Assembly (NCBI RefSeq): GCF_025698545.1
Contig: NC_068570.1
Span: 59,291,924-59,355,923 of the forward strand
Direction: 5' to 3'
DNA from: Gossypium raimondii
Taxonomy: Eukaryota > Streptophyta > Magnoliopsida > Malvales > Malvaceae
Length of the DNA stretch: 64,000 nucleotides
How positions within the stretch are numbered: position 1 is the first letter of the stretch; each line of letters starts with the position of its first letter. The notes under the pieces were generated by a model. That model was not told the DNA's origin and did no database searches. It saw only the letters and a list, made by a program, of their open reading frames with translations. Shown here in pieces: positions 32,811 to 45,900 of this stretch. Both the position numbers and the translations under genes were made by a program.

Positions 32811-35800
32811 CTAAAAATGGCGGCTAATGATAAGTAACATACCACTATGAAAACTGCAGTTACCATAACCTGCAAAAACATAAAACAAAGAACCATAAAT
32901 TCACTTAGGCATTTAAACAAACAGGTAACAGACACTCTAATTAAGTACTGGGAATCGCACACTTACTTGGATCAATCAACGAAACCAAACCCGAGTTTAT
33001 AAAATTACAATCAGCAAGGTGCCTGCCATTGGCTTGATAATACAAATTCATAGCAAACGAAGCATGGTGCATTCGAGAATTTGGTTCAAAGCAAGGACCC
33101 TTAGGGTTTATAGAGCCACAATCTAATTGACTGCAAATGTATTCAATGTTGGCAGCCAGTGCCGAATTGCTAGCTAATGGATTTGCAATGCACCAAGTTT
33201 TCTGCAAATAATCATGGGATTGTGATTAAAAAAAAATGAAGTTTTTAAGTAGGTTAATATAGGGGTGAAAATATCTAATAGGTCCCTTTATTATAAGGAC
33301 CAGATCAAATTAGTCCCTTTATTATAGAACTGTTCATGAGTCGAGCTATCTATCCCAAATTTTAGAGGGTTTAAGTGAAAATATTAGACCCGAAAAATTG
33401 GGTTTGAGCGAAAAAACTAGGCCAGTTTAAAGTACGGGTCGGGCTTGGACTCGAACATTTAAAGCCTAAGCTCGGCCCTACCTGTTTTCTATTTTTATAA
33501 TATATTATATTATGTTTTATATATTATATAATTTATAACACATAAAAACTAAATCTATGGTAATACATAATACTATAATGTAAATATTAAAAAAATGTTA
33601 AAATACCTATATATAAAATTTTAATAAATGAAAAAAATTATATAAAATTATTAAATATTAAATTTAAAATAATATAGATATTTTTTTAAAAAAAATTCAA
33701 AAATTAATATGGGTGGGGCTAAATTTGGCTTGGGTTAGCCATTTACAAATATGGACAAGCTTGGATAAAATTTTAGTCCATATTTCGGGTTGGGTTTAGG
33801 CAAGCATAAAATGCATTAATACTATGCTTAAGCTCGGTCCGGCTCATGAACACCTATAATCTATTATTAAATAGATAATTTAGTCTTTGTTTTGTTAAAA
33901 ATAATCAAATAAGGCTTAATTTCAACAGAGTTAATATTTATTGTTTAAAAAGAATGTTATTCTGCTATTCCGTGATTAGAGGTAAGTGCGTTTAGCTTAT
34001 AGGTGTTATTTATTGTTTAGCTCTCTTTTTGTCCCACACTACAATATTTACTCTAATCACCACCGCTATTTTTATCCTAACCGGAGATAAACGCATCGCC
34101 CATCCAAACTAAATCTTGGTTCCGTACTTAAAAAGTTAATCATTAAATCTTTTGACTTTTTAATTTAAAAAATCATAATCCAATCATTAGTATTGTTAGT
34201 ATTTTTTGTGTCAAAATTTACCAACTTGATAAGTTGATTTGACTATTCTCATATGACTTGGAGCGTAATTGATAGAGAACATACATGCCAAATTAGTAAA
34301 TTTTGACCGTAAATTCTAATGATATTAATAACTAGATTTGAATTTTAAATAATAAAAAAGCAAGAGGATTTTAACCTTTTTAAATGTAAAAATACAACGA
34401 TTAAATCTCGCATTTTATTAAAATACAAGAACTAATGACGTTTTAAGTAAAATCTAACTAAAATGTTGAAGTAAATGTATTAGATTGAATTAGTTACCCG
34501 TTCATTAGGTATCGTTTGAGAACTTCCTGCATAAATAAAATGTATATGGATCAGATCAAACTGAAGTTTAACTTAAAAAAATTGGGTCACAAGTGAAATA
34601 AATAAAATACTATACTAAACTTATGATGTATATGCATGTGTCACGTATCGTGTTAGTCGTATAAATATAAGCACAACATAAATTATTAAATGTGTTAACA
34701 TTTTAAATATAAATATTGTTATATCATACAGGGTTAACATTTTAAATGTGTTAACCCTAAAAAACCTTACCTCTTGAACATGGTGGTCATACCTTCAAGG
34801 ACGGAACTAGAATTTTTTGAAAGGTATAATATATAATTTTATCATTATATTAGCTTATAACTCTACGATTTTGGGAGAGATTAAATTACAATTTTATCAT
34901 TTCTTTTAACTACAAGGTACGAGGTAAGCCTAAAATCGTTAAATTTATCTTATATCTTCTTTCATTCTATATTATTATAGGTATAATTGTTTATTTGGCC
35001 TCCAATTTTACAAAAAAAAATTGTAGTCCTCCAATTAAATTTTCACCTTTTTTTAGTTCTTAAACTTACGTTTTTTTGTCAAATCACCCCAAAATAAATG
35101 AAAAAACTAACTTTTTCACTTTGCTGATGTGGCATACACGTGAATTACCACGCAGATAACACGTAAGCATTTAATTAATTTTTTAAAAATTTAAAATATA
35201 TAAAAATTGTTTTTAAAAAATTAAAAATTATTAAAATTACAAAAAAAATATTTTAAATTTTTTAAAAAATTAATTAAAAGTTGACATGTCATCCATGTGT
35301 AAGCCACGTTAGCAAAGTTAACAAACGTTAATTTTTCCATCCATTTTGGGATGATTTGACAAAACAAAAGCAAGTTTAAGGGCTAAAAGAAACGAATAAT
35401 TAAAATAACTTTTTTTATAAAGTTGAAGGGCCAAAAAAGTTCGTTGTTCCATTATTATATGCTTAACATTCTTTATTGGTTTAAGCATCGGAACACAAAT
35501 TAAGACACCCTTTGTTATATATCAGGTTCGTGTTTTTTGTTTAATTGTGTTCGAAATTATCGAGAATAATAAAAGCATATAAACAAAAATAGAATTACTA
35601 AATGTTCAAATATGTCATAAATCCTTATACTCATTGTAAATTTAAAATTTAGTCTATGTACTTTTATTTTTAAGAATTTAGTCCTCTACTTTTCAAATTT
35701 CGAATTTAGGTCCAATTGCTAAGATTATTTTATTAAATTCAGGTTTATTACAAAATCATTTTTTTAGTTACATTGCTACCAAGTGATTATTTTTTATTAT

Positions 35801-36038
35801 TTCAGATTTAACAGTGTTAATAATTGGATATAAATTATGAAATCTAAAAATAGAGAGACTAAATTTCTAGAAATAAAAGTACTAAAACTAAATTTTAAAT
35901 TATAAAGAATACAAGGACCTACGGCATATTTTAACCAATATTAAAAGGTAAAAGGAATCAGCAAAACTTACCTGAGTACAACAAAGAAAACATAACAAAG
36001 AGGGAGAAAATGGGAGTGGAACCAATTGGTTTAGCCAT
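32811..36038 (-). CDS. Small secreted X8/CBM43 domain protein
   Basis: Putative beta-1,3-glucan-binding wall or plasmodesmal protein. Exons from the 5' end: 35972-36038, 34498-34526, 32967-33201, 32811-32869; 130 codons including stop, 129 aa. Residues 1-23 form a typical signal peptide (MAKPIGSTPIFSLFVMFSLL). A short linker precedes the X8 domain, from KTWCIANPLASNSALAANIE to DPSYGNCSF, with all six conserved Cys and the FAMNLYYQ motif. It ends in a short hydrophobic tail, LLIISRHF, probably too short for a full GPI signal. The start follows a good TATA box (TATAAAAATC at 36084-36093, minus strand). Exon sizes 29 and 235 nt match the neighbouring X8 gene, showing tandem duplication. The introns hold a hAT-like element and two MITE-like repeats. 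Confidence 0.85.
33325..33858. mobile_element. hAT-like element in intron of second X8 gene
   Basis: A 534-bp element with ends TAGAACTGTTCATGAG and, complemented, TATAGGTGTTCATGAGC. The flanks CTTTATTA and ATCTATTA agree at six of eight bases, compatible with an old 8-bp duplication. The inside is AT-rich with 'gggtttgagcgaaaaaa' and 'aagcctaagctcggcc', as in the 48.8-kb copy. It splits an older 'taggtccctttattataagg' repeat. Confidence 0.6.
34985..35445. mobile_element. Probable MITE in intron of second X8 gene
   Basis: The left arm ('ggcctccaattttac', 'ttttgtcaaatcaccccaaa', 'tttgctgatgtggc') is inverted in the right arm ('cattttgggatgatttgaca', 'gccacgttagcaaag', 'aaagttgaagggcc'). Ends not sharp; no target duplication identified. 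Confidence 0.6.
35612..35930. mobile_element. Probable short MITE in first intron of second X8 gene
   Basis: Left arm 'aaatatgtcataaatcctta' and 'aaatttagtctatgtacttt', inverted in 'aaaagtactaaaactaaatt' and 'aaggacctacggcatatttt'. No target duplication seen. Confidence 0.5.
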
Positions 36039-36083
36039 TTTGGTGCAAAGTGGAATAATATTTGTAAGAGAAAACAAAGTTTT

Positions 36084-36093
36084 GATTTTTATA
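36084..36093 (-). promoter_or_regulatory. Probable TATA box of second X8 gene
   Basis: TATAAAAATC on the minus strand, 46 bp from the ATG at 36038. A rather short 5' UTR, but otherwise well placed. Confidence 0.45.
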
Positions 36094-36818
36094 ACAGAGC
36101 TTTTGAATGTTTATAGTTTTTTTTTTAGTCCCCAAAGTTGGTTTTTAAAGCATTTTCATCCTCTTAAAAGCATTAAATAAATAAATATACAAAATTGTGT
36201 AACTATACAAAATCATTTGCCAACAAATTGAATGGGTTAGGTGATATGTTCAATGTTCATGTTTATGTGCCCACTTAAAATGCATGCATTTCTTTTTTGT
36301 CTTAAAAAAATCGAGTTTCGAGGCGGGGTGAGTCGATTTTTTAATTAAAAGTTTCGATGTCAAGTCGGGTTGAGATTAAAAAAATTTATTTGACCCCATT
36401 TTGCAAAAATACCCCTCTTTTTTAATTTTATAATGGATCCATTTTTAAAAAAAATTAATCTTATAACTATGTTTTATGTTTTTTTAAATTATAATTTCAT
36501 TATTTTATAAGAGTTTCTACCATATATTTAAATTTTATAAATATTATTTTGTATATTTTGTTGTAATTTCGTAATTTTATAATATATATTTGGTTTAATT
36601 TCGAAAAAAAATTAATATTTTGTAAAACATTATCTAAAATTTTTAGGTAGGATGGGTGGGATCAAGAAAGTTATTTTTGGGTTGGGTCAAAGTCGAGGAT
36701 GAATTTTAAAAAATCAAATCAAATCGAGTTTAGAGCGGGATTAGGGCAAACAAAAAACTACCCCTCCTCGTTGTCATATGTAATCGAATTTGTCACAAGC
36801 AATGTGATAATATGTTCA

Positions 36819-37315
36819 TTATAAATTTTGCCATTAACATTTATATTTGTTGTCAATTTGGTCATATTTATTTATTTTAGTTAAATTTGATCATTAACTT
36901 TTCAAAAAGTGTCAAATCGCTTTCTTTAACGAAAATGTTGACTAAAATATTAATTCTTTCAACGATGTTCGGGTTACAACCTGTGTGGTAGTCCACATGC
37001 ACTTCATGATGATATTATGTCATATCAACAAATAATTTAAAATTTTTAAAAATATTAAAAAATTAAAAAATTCGTAAAAATTAAAAAAAAACATGAAATA
37101 CATATGGATTGCCATGCAGATAATCATGTTTTGAAAATTTAACGTTTTAGTTAGTATTTCTATTAAAAAATTATCATTTGGACTGTCTTTTAAAGATTGA
37201 TAGTTAAATTCGACTATTTTTTAAAGGTTTAGAGATAAATTTAGATAAAAGAATAATAATGGTCAAATTGAAAAAAATGTAAGCATGAATGGCTAAATTT
37301 GCCATTATGCCAAAG
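36819..37315. mobile_element. Probable MITE, same family as 30884-31386
   Basis: Left arm 'ataaattttgccattaacat', right arm 'ggctaaatttgccattatgc', inverted. Inner 'tagttaaatttgatcattaa' pairs with 'gattgatagttaaattcga'. Lies just upstream of the Lhcb1 pseudogene promoter. Confidence 0.55.
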
Positions 37316-37452
37316 AGAAAGAAAAGGTTATCTGTTGTAAGTAGATATTGATTGGGCTGCCTAATACTCACAGGTGGCATAATCTCATTGGTGTAATAAA
37401 CAACACTTAACCTTGAGATCAACATATATTGGATTAATGGTCTCTAAAGATG

Positions 37453-37460
37453 CCACGTGG
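37453..37460 (+). promoter_or_regulatory. G-box in the old Lhcb1 promoter
   Basis: CCACGTGG, followed by 'gataaccaaccaataagatt', which holds CCAAT and GATA/I-box-like words, and a TATA sequence at 37553-37560. This is the usual layout of light-regulated Lhcb promoters, kept although the gene body is broken. Confidence 0.5.
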
Positions 37461-37552
37461 GCATTTTAAATAAAATTTCTAAAATGATAACCAACCAATA
37501 AGATTTCACCTATCGATATTTGTAAGATAAAAAGTACCCTTTTCACAAAAAT

Positions 37553-37560
37553 CTATATAA
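37553..37560 (+). promoter_or_regulatory. TATA box of Lhcb1 pseudogene
   Basis: CTATATAA, 62 bp before the ATG at 37622, with a (TA)n microsatellite (37582-37606) in the presumed leader. Confidence 0.5.
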
Positions 37561-37621
37561 ACACCACAATCAAACATTCAAATATATATATATATATATA
37601 TATATAACTACAACAGCAACC

Positions 37622-38958
37622 ATGGCACTTTCTTCCCTGTCCTTCGCCGGAAAAGCCATGAAGTTCTCTCCGTCCACTCTCGGGATCAATGCCAGTGGTT
37701 GTGTTTCCATGAGAAAAACCACTAAGCCAGTTGCCTCTTGCAGCTCGTGGTACGAATTGGACAGGGTTTTGTACTTAGATTCACTCTAGACCTGATCATG
37801 GGTCAGGTTAAGCTAGGCCAATATTAAATTTTAAGTCTGTTTTTTAAGTTTGGGCTTGGTTCCAAATAAAAAATTATTAAATTCGAGCTCGATTCGGCCT
37901 GTACGTATTAAAAATTTTATATTTTCTTATAAAAAATAAATTTAAAAAATTATAATATATCAAACGACTAAAAATATTAAAATAAATGTTTCTCAATAAA
38001 TTAAAAATACATTAAAAAAGTTTTATATTTAAATAATATTAGAATAGTTACAACTAATCAAGCAAATGTCTTTAAAATAGTAGAAAAATTAACAATAAAA
38101 CAAAATTTATACAATATCTAAGCAATAATAATAAAATAGTAGCAATATGTTAGAAAATGACAACAAAACAACAACAGAAAAAAAATTAAACAGATTTAAG
38201 CCAGGTCTGAGCCAAAAAAATCTTATTTGATGCCAACTCATTTAGAAAACAAGCCTTATTTTTTTTTCTAAATTTATTTTTTGAGCTTATATCATTTTTC
38301 GAATAGATCTTGGAGCATAAGCCGATGAGTTGACCCATGGTTAGAGCTAGTCCACTCTCTAGGAAACCAAAGTTTTACTTCGACTGAGCGTTCCTGGAGT
38401 TTACGGTTGGGACACAATTGGACTATCCGCTGACCCAGAGACCTTTGCTAGAAACCGTGAGCTGGAAATCATCCATTGTCAATGGGAGATGTTATGAGCT
38501 TTGGGGTGCATATTCCCCGAGCTCCTATCACGAAACGGAAGCCGTGTGGTTCAAAATCGGTTCCCAAATCTTCAGCGAAGGTGGCTTTGAGTATTTGGGC
38601 AACCCAAGCTTGATCCATGCTCCAAGCATCTTAGCCATTGGGGCTTGCCAAGTTATCTGAATGGGTGCTGTCGAGGGTTACCGCATTGTTGGTGGACCGC
38701 TCGATGAAGTAACTGACCCGTTGTACCCTGGTAATAATTTTGACCCGTTAGTTCTTGCAAATGACTTGGAGGCATTCGCTGAACTTAAGGTGAAAGAGAT
38801 TAAGAACGGGAGATTGGCTATGTTTTCGATGTTCAGGTTCTTCGTTTAAGCAATCATGACCGGAAGGAACCGAGGGACTGTTAGGGAACTTGGCTGACCC
38901 TGCAGACAACAATGCTTGGGCCTATGCCACCAACTTTGTTCCCGGAAAGCGAGGTTAA
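37622..38958 (+). pseudogene. Lhcb1: Lhcb1-type chlorophyll a/b-binding protein, broken
   Basis: LHCII antenna protein of photosystem II in intact form. The start encodes a normal transit peptide, [20 protein letters not shown], then a damaged copy of the SPWYGPDRVKYLGPFS region. A 563-bp hAT-like element (37787-38349) cuts the gene there. After it the body can be followed: [10 protein letters not shown]-like text, [71 protein letters not shown] (third helix with chlorophyll ligands) and [14 protein letters not shown] near the end. In-frame stops interrupt the frame (for example at 38658-38660 and after the third helix), small length changes are present, and several conserved residues are altered. 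A functional product is very unlikely. Intronless, as usual for Lhcb1. Confidence 0.9.
37787..38349. mobile_element. hAT-like element inside the Lhcb1 pseudogene
   Basis: Ends TAGACCTGATCATGGGTC and, complemented, TAGCTCTAACCATGGGTC. The flanks ATTCACTC and GTCCACTC agree at six of eight bases, so the insertion is not recent. Inner AT-rich sequence is shared with 19940-20300. No transposase frame. Confidence 0.7.
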
Positions 38959-39999
38959 AGAAAATAAAGAGGTGGTTTTATACCTTCTTATGTTTTCTTT
39001 GTTGGTTAGTGACGTAAAATATGATGCAAATCAATGGACATTTTAAAAAAACAACATAGATATTTTAATTTGAATAATTAAAAAAATAATTATGCTTATT
39101 ATTTAGATTAATTAGGTTGAACTTATGAAAATTAAAATACTAATTTGAAAGATCAATTACTTTTAAGTCTTACAATCAAAACTATAACAATCTCTTCTAT
39201 CATTTGATTAGTTTGATCGATCTATTCAGTTAAAATCGAATTAATTGATCAAGCTTATATTTTAACTAACTACCTAACCAAATAGACTTAATAAGCTAAT
39301 ATTGATTGATTAAATTAACTTTCAATTTTTTCCTTCCAATTGGTTTGATTAAATAAATATTAAAATTTATAAAAAACTAAAAAATTAGTTTAACAAGCTT
39401 TACTTCCAAGTATAATAAATAAAACACAAATAGGAGATAGTTTGAGTTTTGATTAAAATTTTATATATCATAAATATATTATTTAAAATTTTAAATTGTT
39501 TGATATAATTATGAAAATTAATAATTGATAACCGATAAACATAATCTATTTTAACCACCTACAAAACCAAATTAATCATCCTAATCAACTTGACTAAAAT
39601 TATCAATCAAATTGAACGAAACGATTTTTGCTATATACGAATTAAATCCCAAATTTAAACATAAAAATCACAACAAAAATTTGACCAAAATAAAATGATA
39701 AAAAGAATAATTAACTGAAAATTTTAATTAAAGGGTTAGATTCCCTAATATATCTTCTCAACCATCTATAATGTATATGGTATTAGAGGATTAACACAAA
39801 ATGTTACACTGATTATATTATATATTACCTAAAGGCTTTTTTTTCTTATCAACAACATGAACGGTGTGAATTGATATCACAATGAAAAAAAAATCATCTG
39901 TTAGCAGTAAAAATATATATATGGATGAACTCACTTGTTATCGGGATTTATGGATATTCGGCTTTGCTCGAACAAAAAGAAAGAGTTTGGGACTGAACC
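38959..39999. other. AT-rich intergenic stretch
   Basis: Lies between the Lhcb1 pseudogene and the 3' end of starch synthase 4. I see no gene or definable element; the part next to 40000 is presumably the 3' UTR of starch synthase 4. Confidence 0.5.
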
Positions 40000-42900
40000 T
40001 TACGTGCGACTTGTGGCTGCCCTTGCTCTGGCAACGGATTTCGCGTACAGCTCCTCGTATTGTGATGCTGAAGAACTCCAGCTGAAATCTATGTTCATGT
40101 TCTTTTGGACAAGTTGTTGCCAAGTCTCGCTGTCGTTATTGTAGAGATTAAATGCACGATCCAATGCACCATTTAGTCCCTGTCGGGTTTGTGCCGAAGT
40201 ATGAGAGAGAAAAATTAGTGATATCGGAAAGTGAAACAAACTTGGAATTGTGGTTAATTACATTTCAACAATTCTGTAACTAAAATTACCTGTTCATCAG
40301 GAGTTGCAAATGTAAAACCGTTTCGATATTGGTAAGGTATTGTGTCGTCATCAACATCGAAAACGCTGCAGAAGAAAATTATAAAAGAATAAGCTCACAA
40401 CTTTTTAGACAAGTACCATACATGTTAAGGAAAAGCAGTTCACCTGTCATTTAGACCACCAGTTTTTCTGACAATTGGAACGGAACCATATCTCATTGCT
40501 ATCATCTGGTATGAGAACAAAAAAATGGGAAACTTAAAACAGAGGCTCTGATGTTTTATATGAATTTCCATTTAATGGTTCGGTTTAGTTTCTCATTCAA
40601 ACAAAGATTACTAAAGCTGAAGGTTGGATCATACCTGTGTAAGGCCACAAGGCTCGAAAATAGATGGAATTATGAACATGTCAGATGCTGCATAAATGTA
40701 ACGAGAAAGAGACTCGTCATATTTTAATATTAACCGGATGTGTTCATGATCTTGAAATTGGTTTGCGATACCTTCGAACTCCCTCTGCAAAAGAATCAAA
40801 TATAAAATACATAAAGGATCTCACCCTACTAACGGTTTCAAACACAGAAATACAGCACGGTAAAAGAAATGAACTTAAAACGAAAGAACTACTTCGGAGG
40901 TCAACCATTGTTGTTCAATGCATAAAATGAAGCCTAAATGGAGGTTTTACTGCTCTTAGTGCTTTCTCTTATGCAGTATTCATATGATTAACAGGTTTTG
41001 TTCCAGTTTCGTTATAACGGTAACGGAGTTGCATGAATTGTTTGCTGGTTTTTCTTTTCAAGGACTCATTTAGCTTCTAAAAAATATTTAAAAGAGGGAA
41101 AGTATTTTCCTTCCCTGTTGGTCAATGATAACAAAAGTACAACCTATATTGCTCGGACTCTTCATTTTTCATGAAGTACCCATGTCTGACACACGGATAT
41201 GGAGATATGACCTCTGAGGATCACACCCGAGTCCCAAATAACAAAGAGTACAACCAACAAATGCAATAAGAAACTCTTCTTCGAAAACTGTTTAAAGGAA
41301 ACTTAATAGAGCAGAAGGATAAGATGGCAGCCTTAACCTTCAGAAGGGTAAAAAAAAAAAACGAAACTAATTTGTTCGATTTGAAATCGAGAACCTTATT
41401 TACTTTCCAGTCATTACATTTACATAGAACAGCAGTAGAGATTTACCTGAATGTGGGGAACTGGACTTGAACCAAGAAGCACAAACTGACCACCCATCTC
41501 CAACGTTCGATAAATGGCATGTCTAATTAGATGCACACCCTTTTGTGGCACCAATCTTGTTATGCAGCCCACCTATTCAATAATAAATAAAAGACCATAG
41601 TTAGAATTCACACGGTACATTGTCTAATAAAGACGAGTTGGTTGAGGGGGAAAAAAAGAACTTGTGATGCCATGTTATCAAAACCAAAGGTGACAACCGG
41701 TTCATAGTGTACACTCAAAAGCTTGCGTAGAGAAGATATAAAAAACATATCAGAATGTTAATAAAACTCAATAAACTCCTAATAGGCAGTCGGATTACAG
41801 TGTTCTTATTGGATGAGGATATAAAGGCCATTTCATGCTACAGTTTCATTCTCAAAATTGATTAATCTATTTTTCAGTTGTTCTCGAAATTAATTAAATT
41901 CTTAAAAAGTTGTCAGCGGAAAGCCTGACCATATAATCTTATTCGAGTTACTGCAAAAATATGGTATTCCACAAATCAACTTAACATAACTGTACAAGGT
42001 TCTAATTAGGATATCATTGAAATCTTACAAAAAAGGACCTTAGAAATAAAATTACCAGAGGCTGAGAATCATCGGCAGAAGAAAGTCTTAGATGCCTTCT
42101 CATGGCAGCTTTATTTTCTGCTTTTCCTTGCAGATCGTTAGCAGTATACTGCACTTTGAGAAAAATATCGGTGGCAGGATCCCAAGCATCAGTATCGATC
42201 CCATTTAAGATCCCCATGAACTTTTTTGAGTGAAAATTAAGTGTAGAATGGAGGCCTTTTCCTCCCTTTAAAAAAACAGAAAGAAAAAGAGCATAATTTT
42301 TAGTTAAACCTCGCAACTAAGAAAACAAACCAAGTTGTTGAAAGAAGGGTAAACTACACCCAAGATCATTAAACTATTCAAAAGTTTTCATTTAAATCAT
42401 TGAACTATCCGAAAGTTTTTATTTAATTCAACGTGCTGTTAAGTTTTTTTTTTAAAGTCAGGCTAGCAAGCTCCAAACAGTGATTCAATGATCGGTATGG
42501 TGGATCAATATCCATTGACGAATAGCAAAACATACCTTAGATTCAATTCAATATGATGATTAATTTTGGAGATCAAAGAAGAAAGCTATTTGGGTCTTAG
42601 TTCACAGATTCGTGACGTTCCAGGTTGTTTCATAAAAAAATTTGAACTATATAAAAGAGAAGGCGAAAGAGAGCTACCGATTGGTGCAGGTGGTGCAAAT
42701 AAAGAAGGCCATACAGCAGCGATTTTATAAGCCAGTGACTTCAATGAAAACTTTCAAATAATTTAGTAACCAATTTGTAACTTTTTGAAGTTTAATAGCC
42801 AAAACATAAAGTTACTAATAGTTAAATAACCTTGAATGTCGTTTACCCTTGAAAGAAAGCTACAAAAATATCCATACCTCAGCAGTTCGGACCTCTTGTG

Positions 42901-45900
42901 CATAAGTTGGTGATACTGTTGTTACTATGTTAGAGAACACAATTGCACCCTGAAAAGAAGGGAAATTAGAAAAAGAATAGAAAGAAACTTTACATTAAAA
43001 AAAAAAAAATTGCAGCACCTTAATAGGATTGACCCTATCATGTGCCGAGTTATCCTGCATTCTATCAGGTCTGTGTAGCTGCTGGACATCCAAACCGCAT
43101 GATGCCAATTCTGAAGCAGGTGCAGCCCCTTGGTACTCGAAATTGTGGCAAGTAAAACATATTCGAGCTGAATTCAAACCTTTTGGAAAATACAAGTCCC
43201 AGTAAAGTGGTGCCTGAGATAGAAAGAAAAAAGCTTCAGTGATATGGAAAAATGAATCAGGTGACAAAAGAAACAAGAGTTTAAATGTCATACAACAAAA
43301 GCTGTCTGCCAATCATGGCAATGAATTATGTCGGGTTTCTTTCCAACTTGAAGAAGCAACTCGAGTGCTGCACGACTGAAAAATGAAAAACGTTTGAAAT
43401 CATCTTGCTCTCCGTAATATTGTCCTCTCCAAAAGAACTTGCTGGGATGATGTGGCTCGATAAAATAAACAGGAAGACCTGTGAATTAAATTCCACGTTC
43501 AGAACGCAAAGATAATAACATGCAAGCGGAAGGGAAAGGAAAAAAATTCTCACCTTCAACAGTACCAGTCCAAACTTTATTTTGAAATAGTTTGCCATCG
43601 AAATACGAGTATACTGTCGCATCTAAGACCTGTTCAAAAATTTAAATCATCATAAACACAGATACTTAGTGCTTCTCAAATCTCCAATATGCTAACATAC
43701 CCTTAAGTCACGAATACGATCATATTGCATACAATCATATTTTGGAAGAACAATCTCCACAAGGTGCCCTTTCTTCTGCAATGCTTTACCAAGACCAGTC
43801 ACAACATCTCCCAAGCCACCAACCTGATAAAAAATAATTGAATTAAATATACATACACACACATATATATAAAAACAAAAAAGAAAAGAACAATTAATCC
43901 TCCAAACAAACATGTAAAAATACACAAGAAGAATAATACTAGAAAATTTAAGAACAAAAATAACAAACCAATTATTGCATATCCATTTTTCAATATAAGA
44001 ATTTTGGTGATTACTGTGAAAAATAGATTTTAATATTCACTAATCAAAGAGGTGGATTGGAAAAAAAATGGAAAAGATAATGCAGAGATAAAATAAAATC
44101 ACCATTGAGACATTCCTGATTACATAAAACAGCAAGCTATCCAGCCATGCAGGTCCAAACACGACCACAAAAATATATTCCCAAGCACCAAAGTATCAAG
44201 ATTCCTTACAGCGGAAGGTACATGGACATTGATGGTTAACACTATCAGCTACTTTCAAGCAAATTGAAGCCATATATTGTGTTTATGCAAAATTCCAGCA
44301 TACTTCCCAATAAGCTTGTTCGCTTGGTAATAAGGGCAAAAGGTGGAAGCTACAAAATTACTGTGTTTGAAATCCTTGTGGTTGAACTTCTCAGCTTGCT
44401 ATGGCACATTAAATTGAAACTTTAAGCTTGTTTAATCTAGGTAAACAATAGGCCAAGGAGATCAAATAGAACTGCTAAAGAGGACTGATCTGTAGTAAGG
44501 AAAGTGGTAAACTCGTTTCATATGAAATAAGCAGATTAACCTGTAAATGAAAGATGTCAGCTTCTTTGAATTTTAAAAGGTCTCACTTGTTTTCAGTCTT
44601 TCCACAAGAACCCAAGCCATAAAGAACAGCTTTAAATTAACCTAGACATTAATTTAGTGCTTTCTACTTGCGCTCCAAAAGGAAAGAACAATAGTACTCT
44701 TTGTGAGCTTTATAAAGTGCAATCTTTAGTGAAGATAGTGCAATTCTGTCCGTTATGATTAAATAAGAAACCACTAGAATAATAACTAGGAATGCACACC
44801 AATCACTACAGCAGCAAGTATAACCATAGGAAAAAGCACTGGTGAACATGGAAAAAACACACAGGACAGGATAAGAACATTAGCCAGCAAACCTAGCAAG
44901 GCAAAGATTACAGAGAACATGAAATGAAAAATGTTAAGATGTTCCTCTAACTTATATGTTCTTATACTAAAAGTGAAAAAATGCAAGGCATCAGAACCGC
45001 AAAAATATCAAATGGTTGCACAACACCTTGAAAAAAATTAACAATCTAATAAACTACATGTGTGGTTTTCCTTTTCTACAATCAAAGAAGAAGAACACAA
45101 TTTTCAAAGGGAATATGACATCAGGGATAGAGAAGGGTTAAGTGCACCAACTTGAAAAAAAGACTAAAAAGGATAGACCCCTTATCATGTTCATTCATTA
45201 AAAATTAGCCAAGAGAGCAGCAAATATAAGGGGCTAACACATACCTTAGCAACTGGTGCCATCTCAGCAGCAATATGAATGACATGCAACCCTGGACTAA
45301 AGATCAACAAAATGGAAAAGTTTAAAAGGGGAAAACAGGCAGTAATGTAGTAAAATTGACTGGTTAAATAAGCACCTAGCTTGTGATGATATCAGCTGGA
45401 GAAATGTAGATATAACTTCATCCTCTGTCTTTTCTTTGCAAATCACATATGCATCACAAATGCGTCGATCCCTCTTCCACACCATTTCTCTCAACGGCAC
45501 TGCCTCACTGTTTAATATTTTATTCTCAAGCACCCAACCATCAATAGTAAGCAATAAACAGCTCCAAAATTCCCAAGGCATATCATCAACTGGTTCGTCC
45601 AATGCCCTTTTCTTGCTTTCCTCTTTCAAACTATTAAGGGTGTCCCGAAATTCCTTTATAGATTCTTGATATAATTGAACATACGAATATATCTCTTCAT
45701 CAGACTTTTGAAGACGCTCCTCTAGTAGTTTTATCTTTTGCTGCATAAGTTCATTATATTGTTGGGTTTTCTCAGATGAGGCTTTAAAGATAGTAGCCGC
45801 TTCAAGAGATTCTTCCAATTTATCAACCTTCTTCCGAAGATCCTGGTTTTGCTGTAACACTAAAATGGCTTGGTCGGCCTGTTTAGTTGCCTTATCCAGC

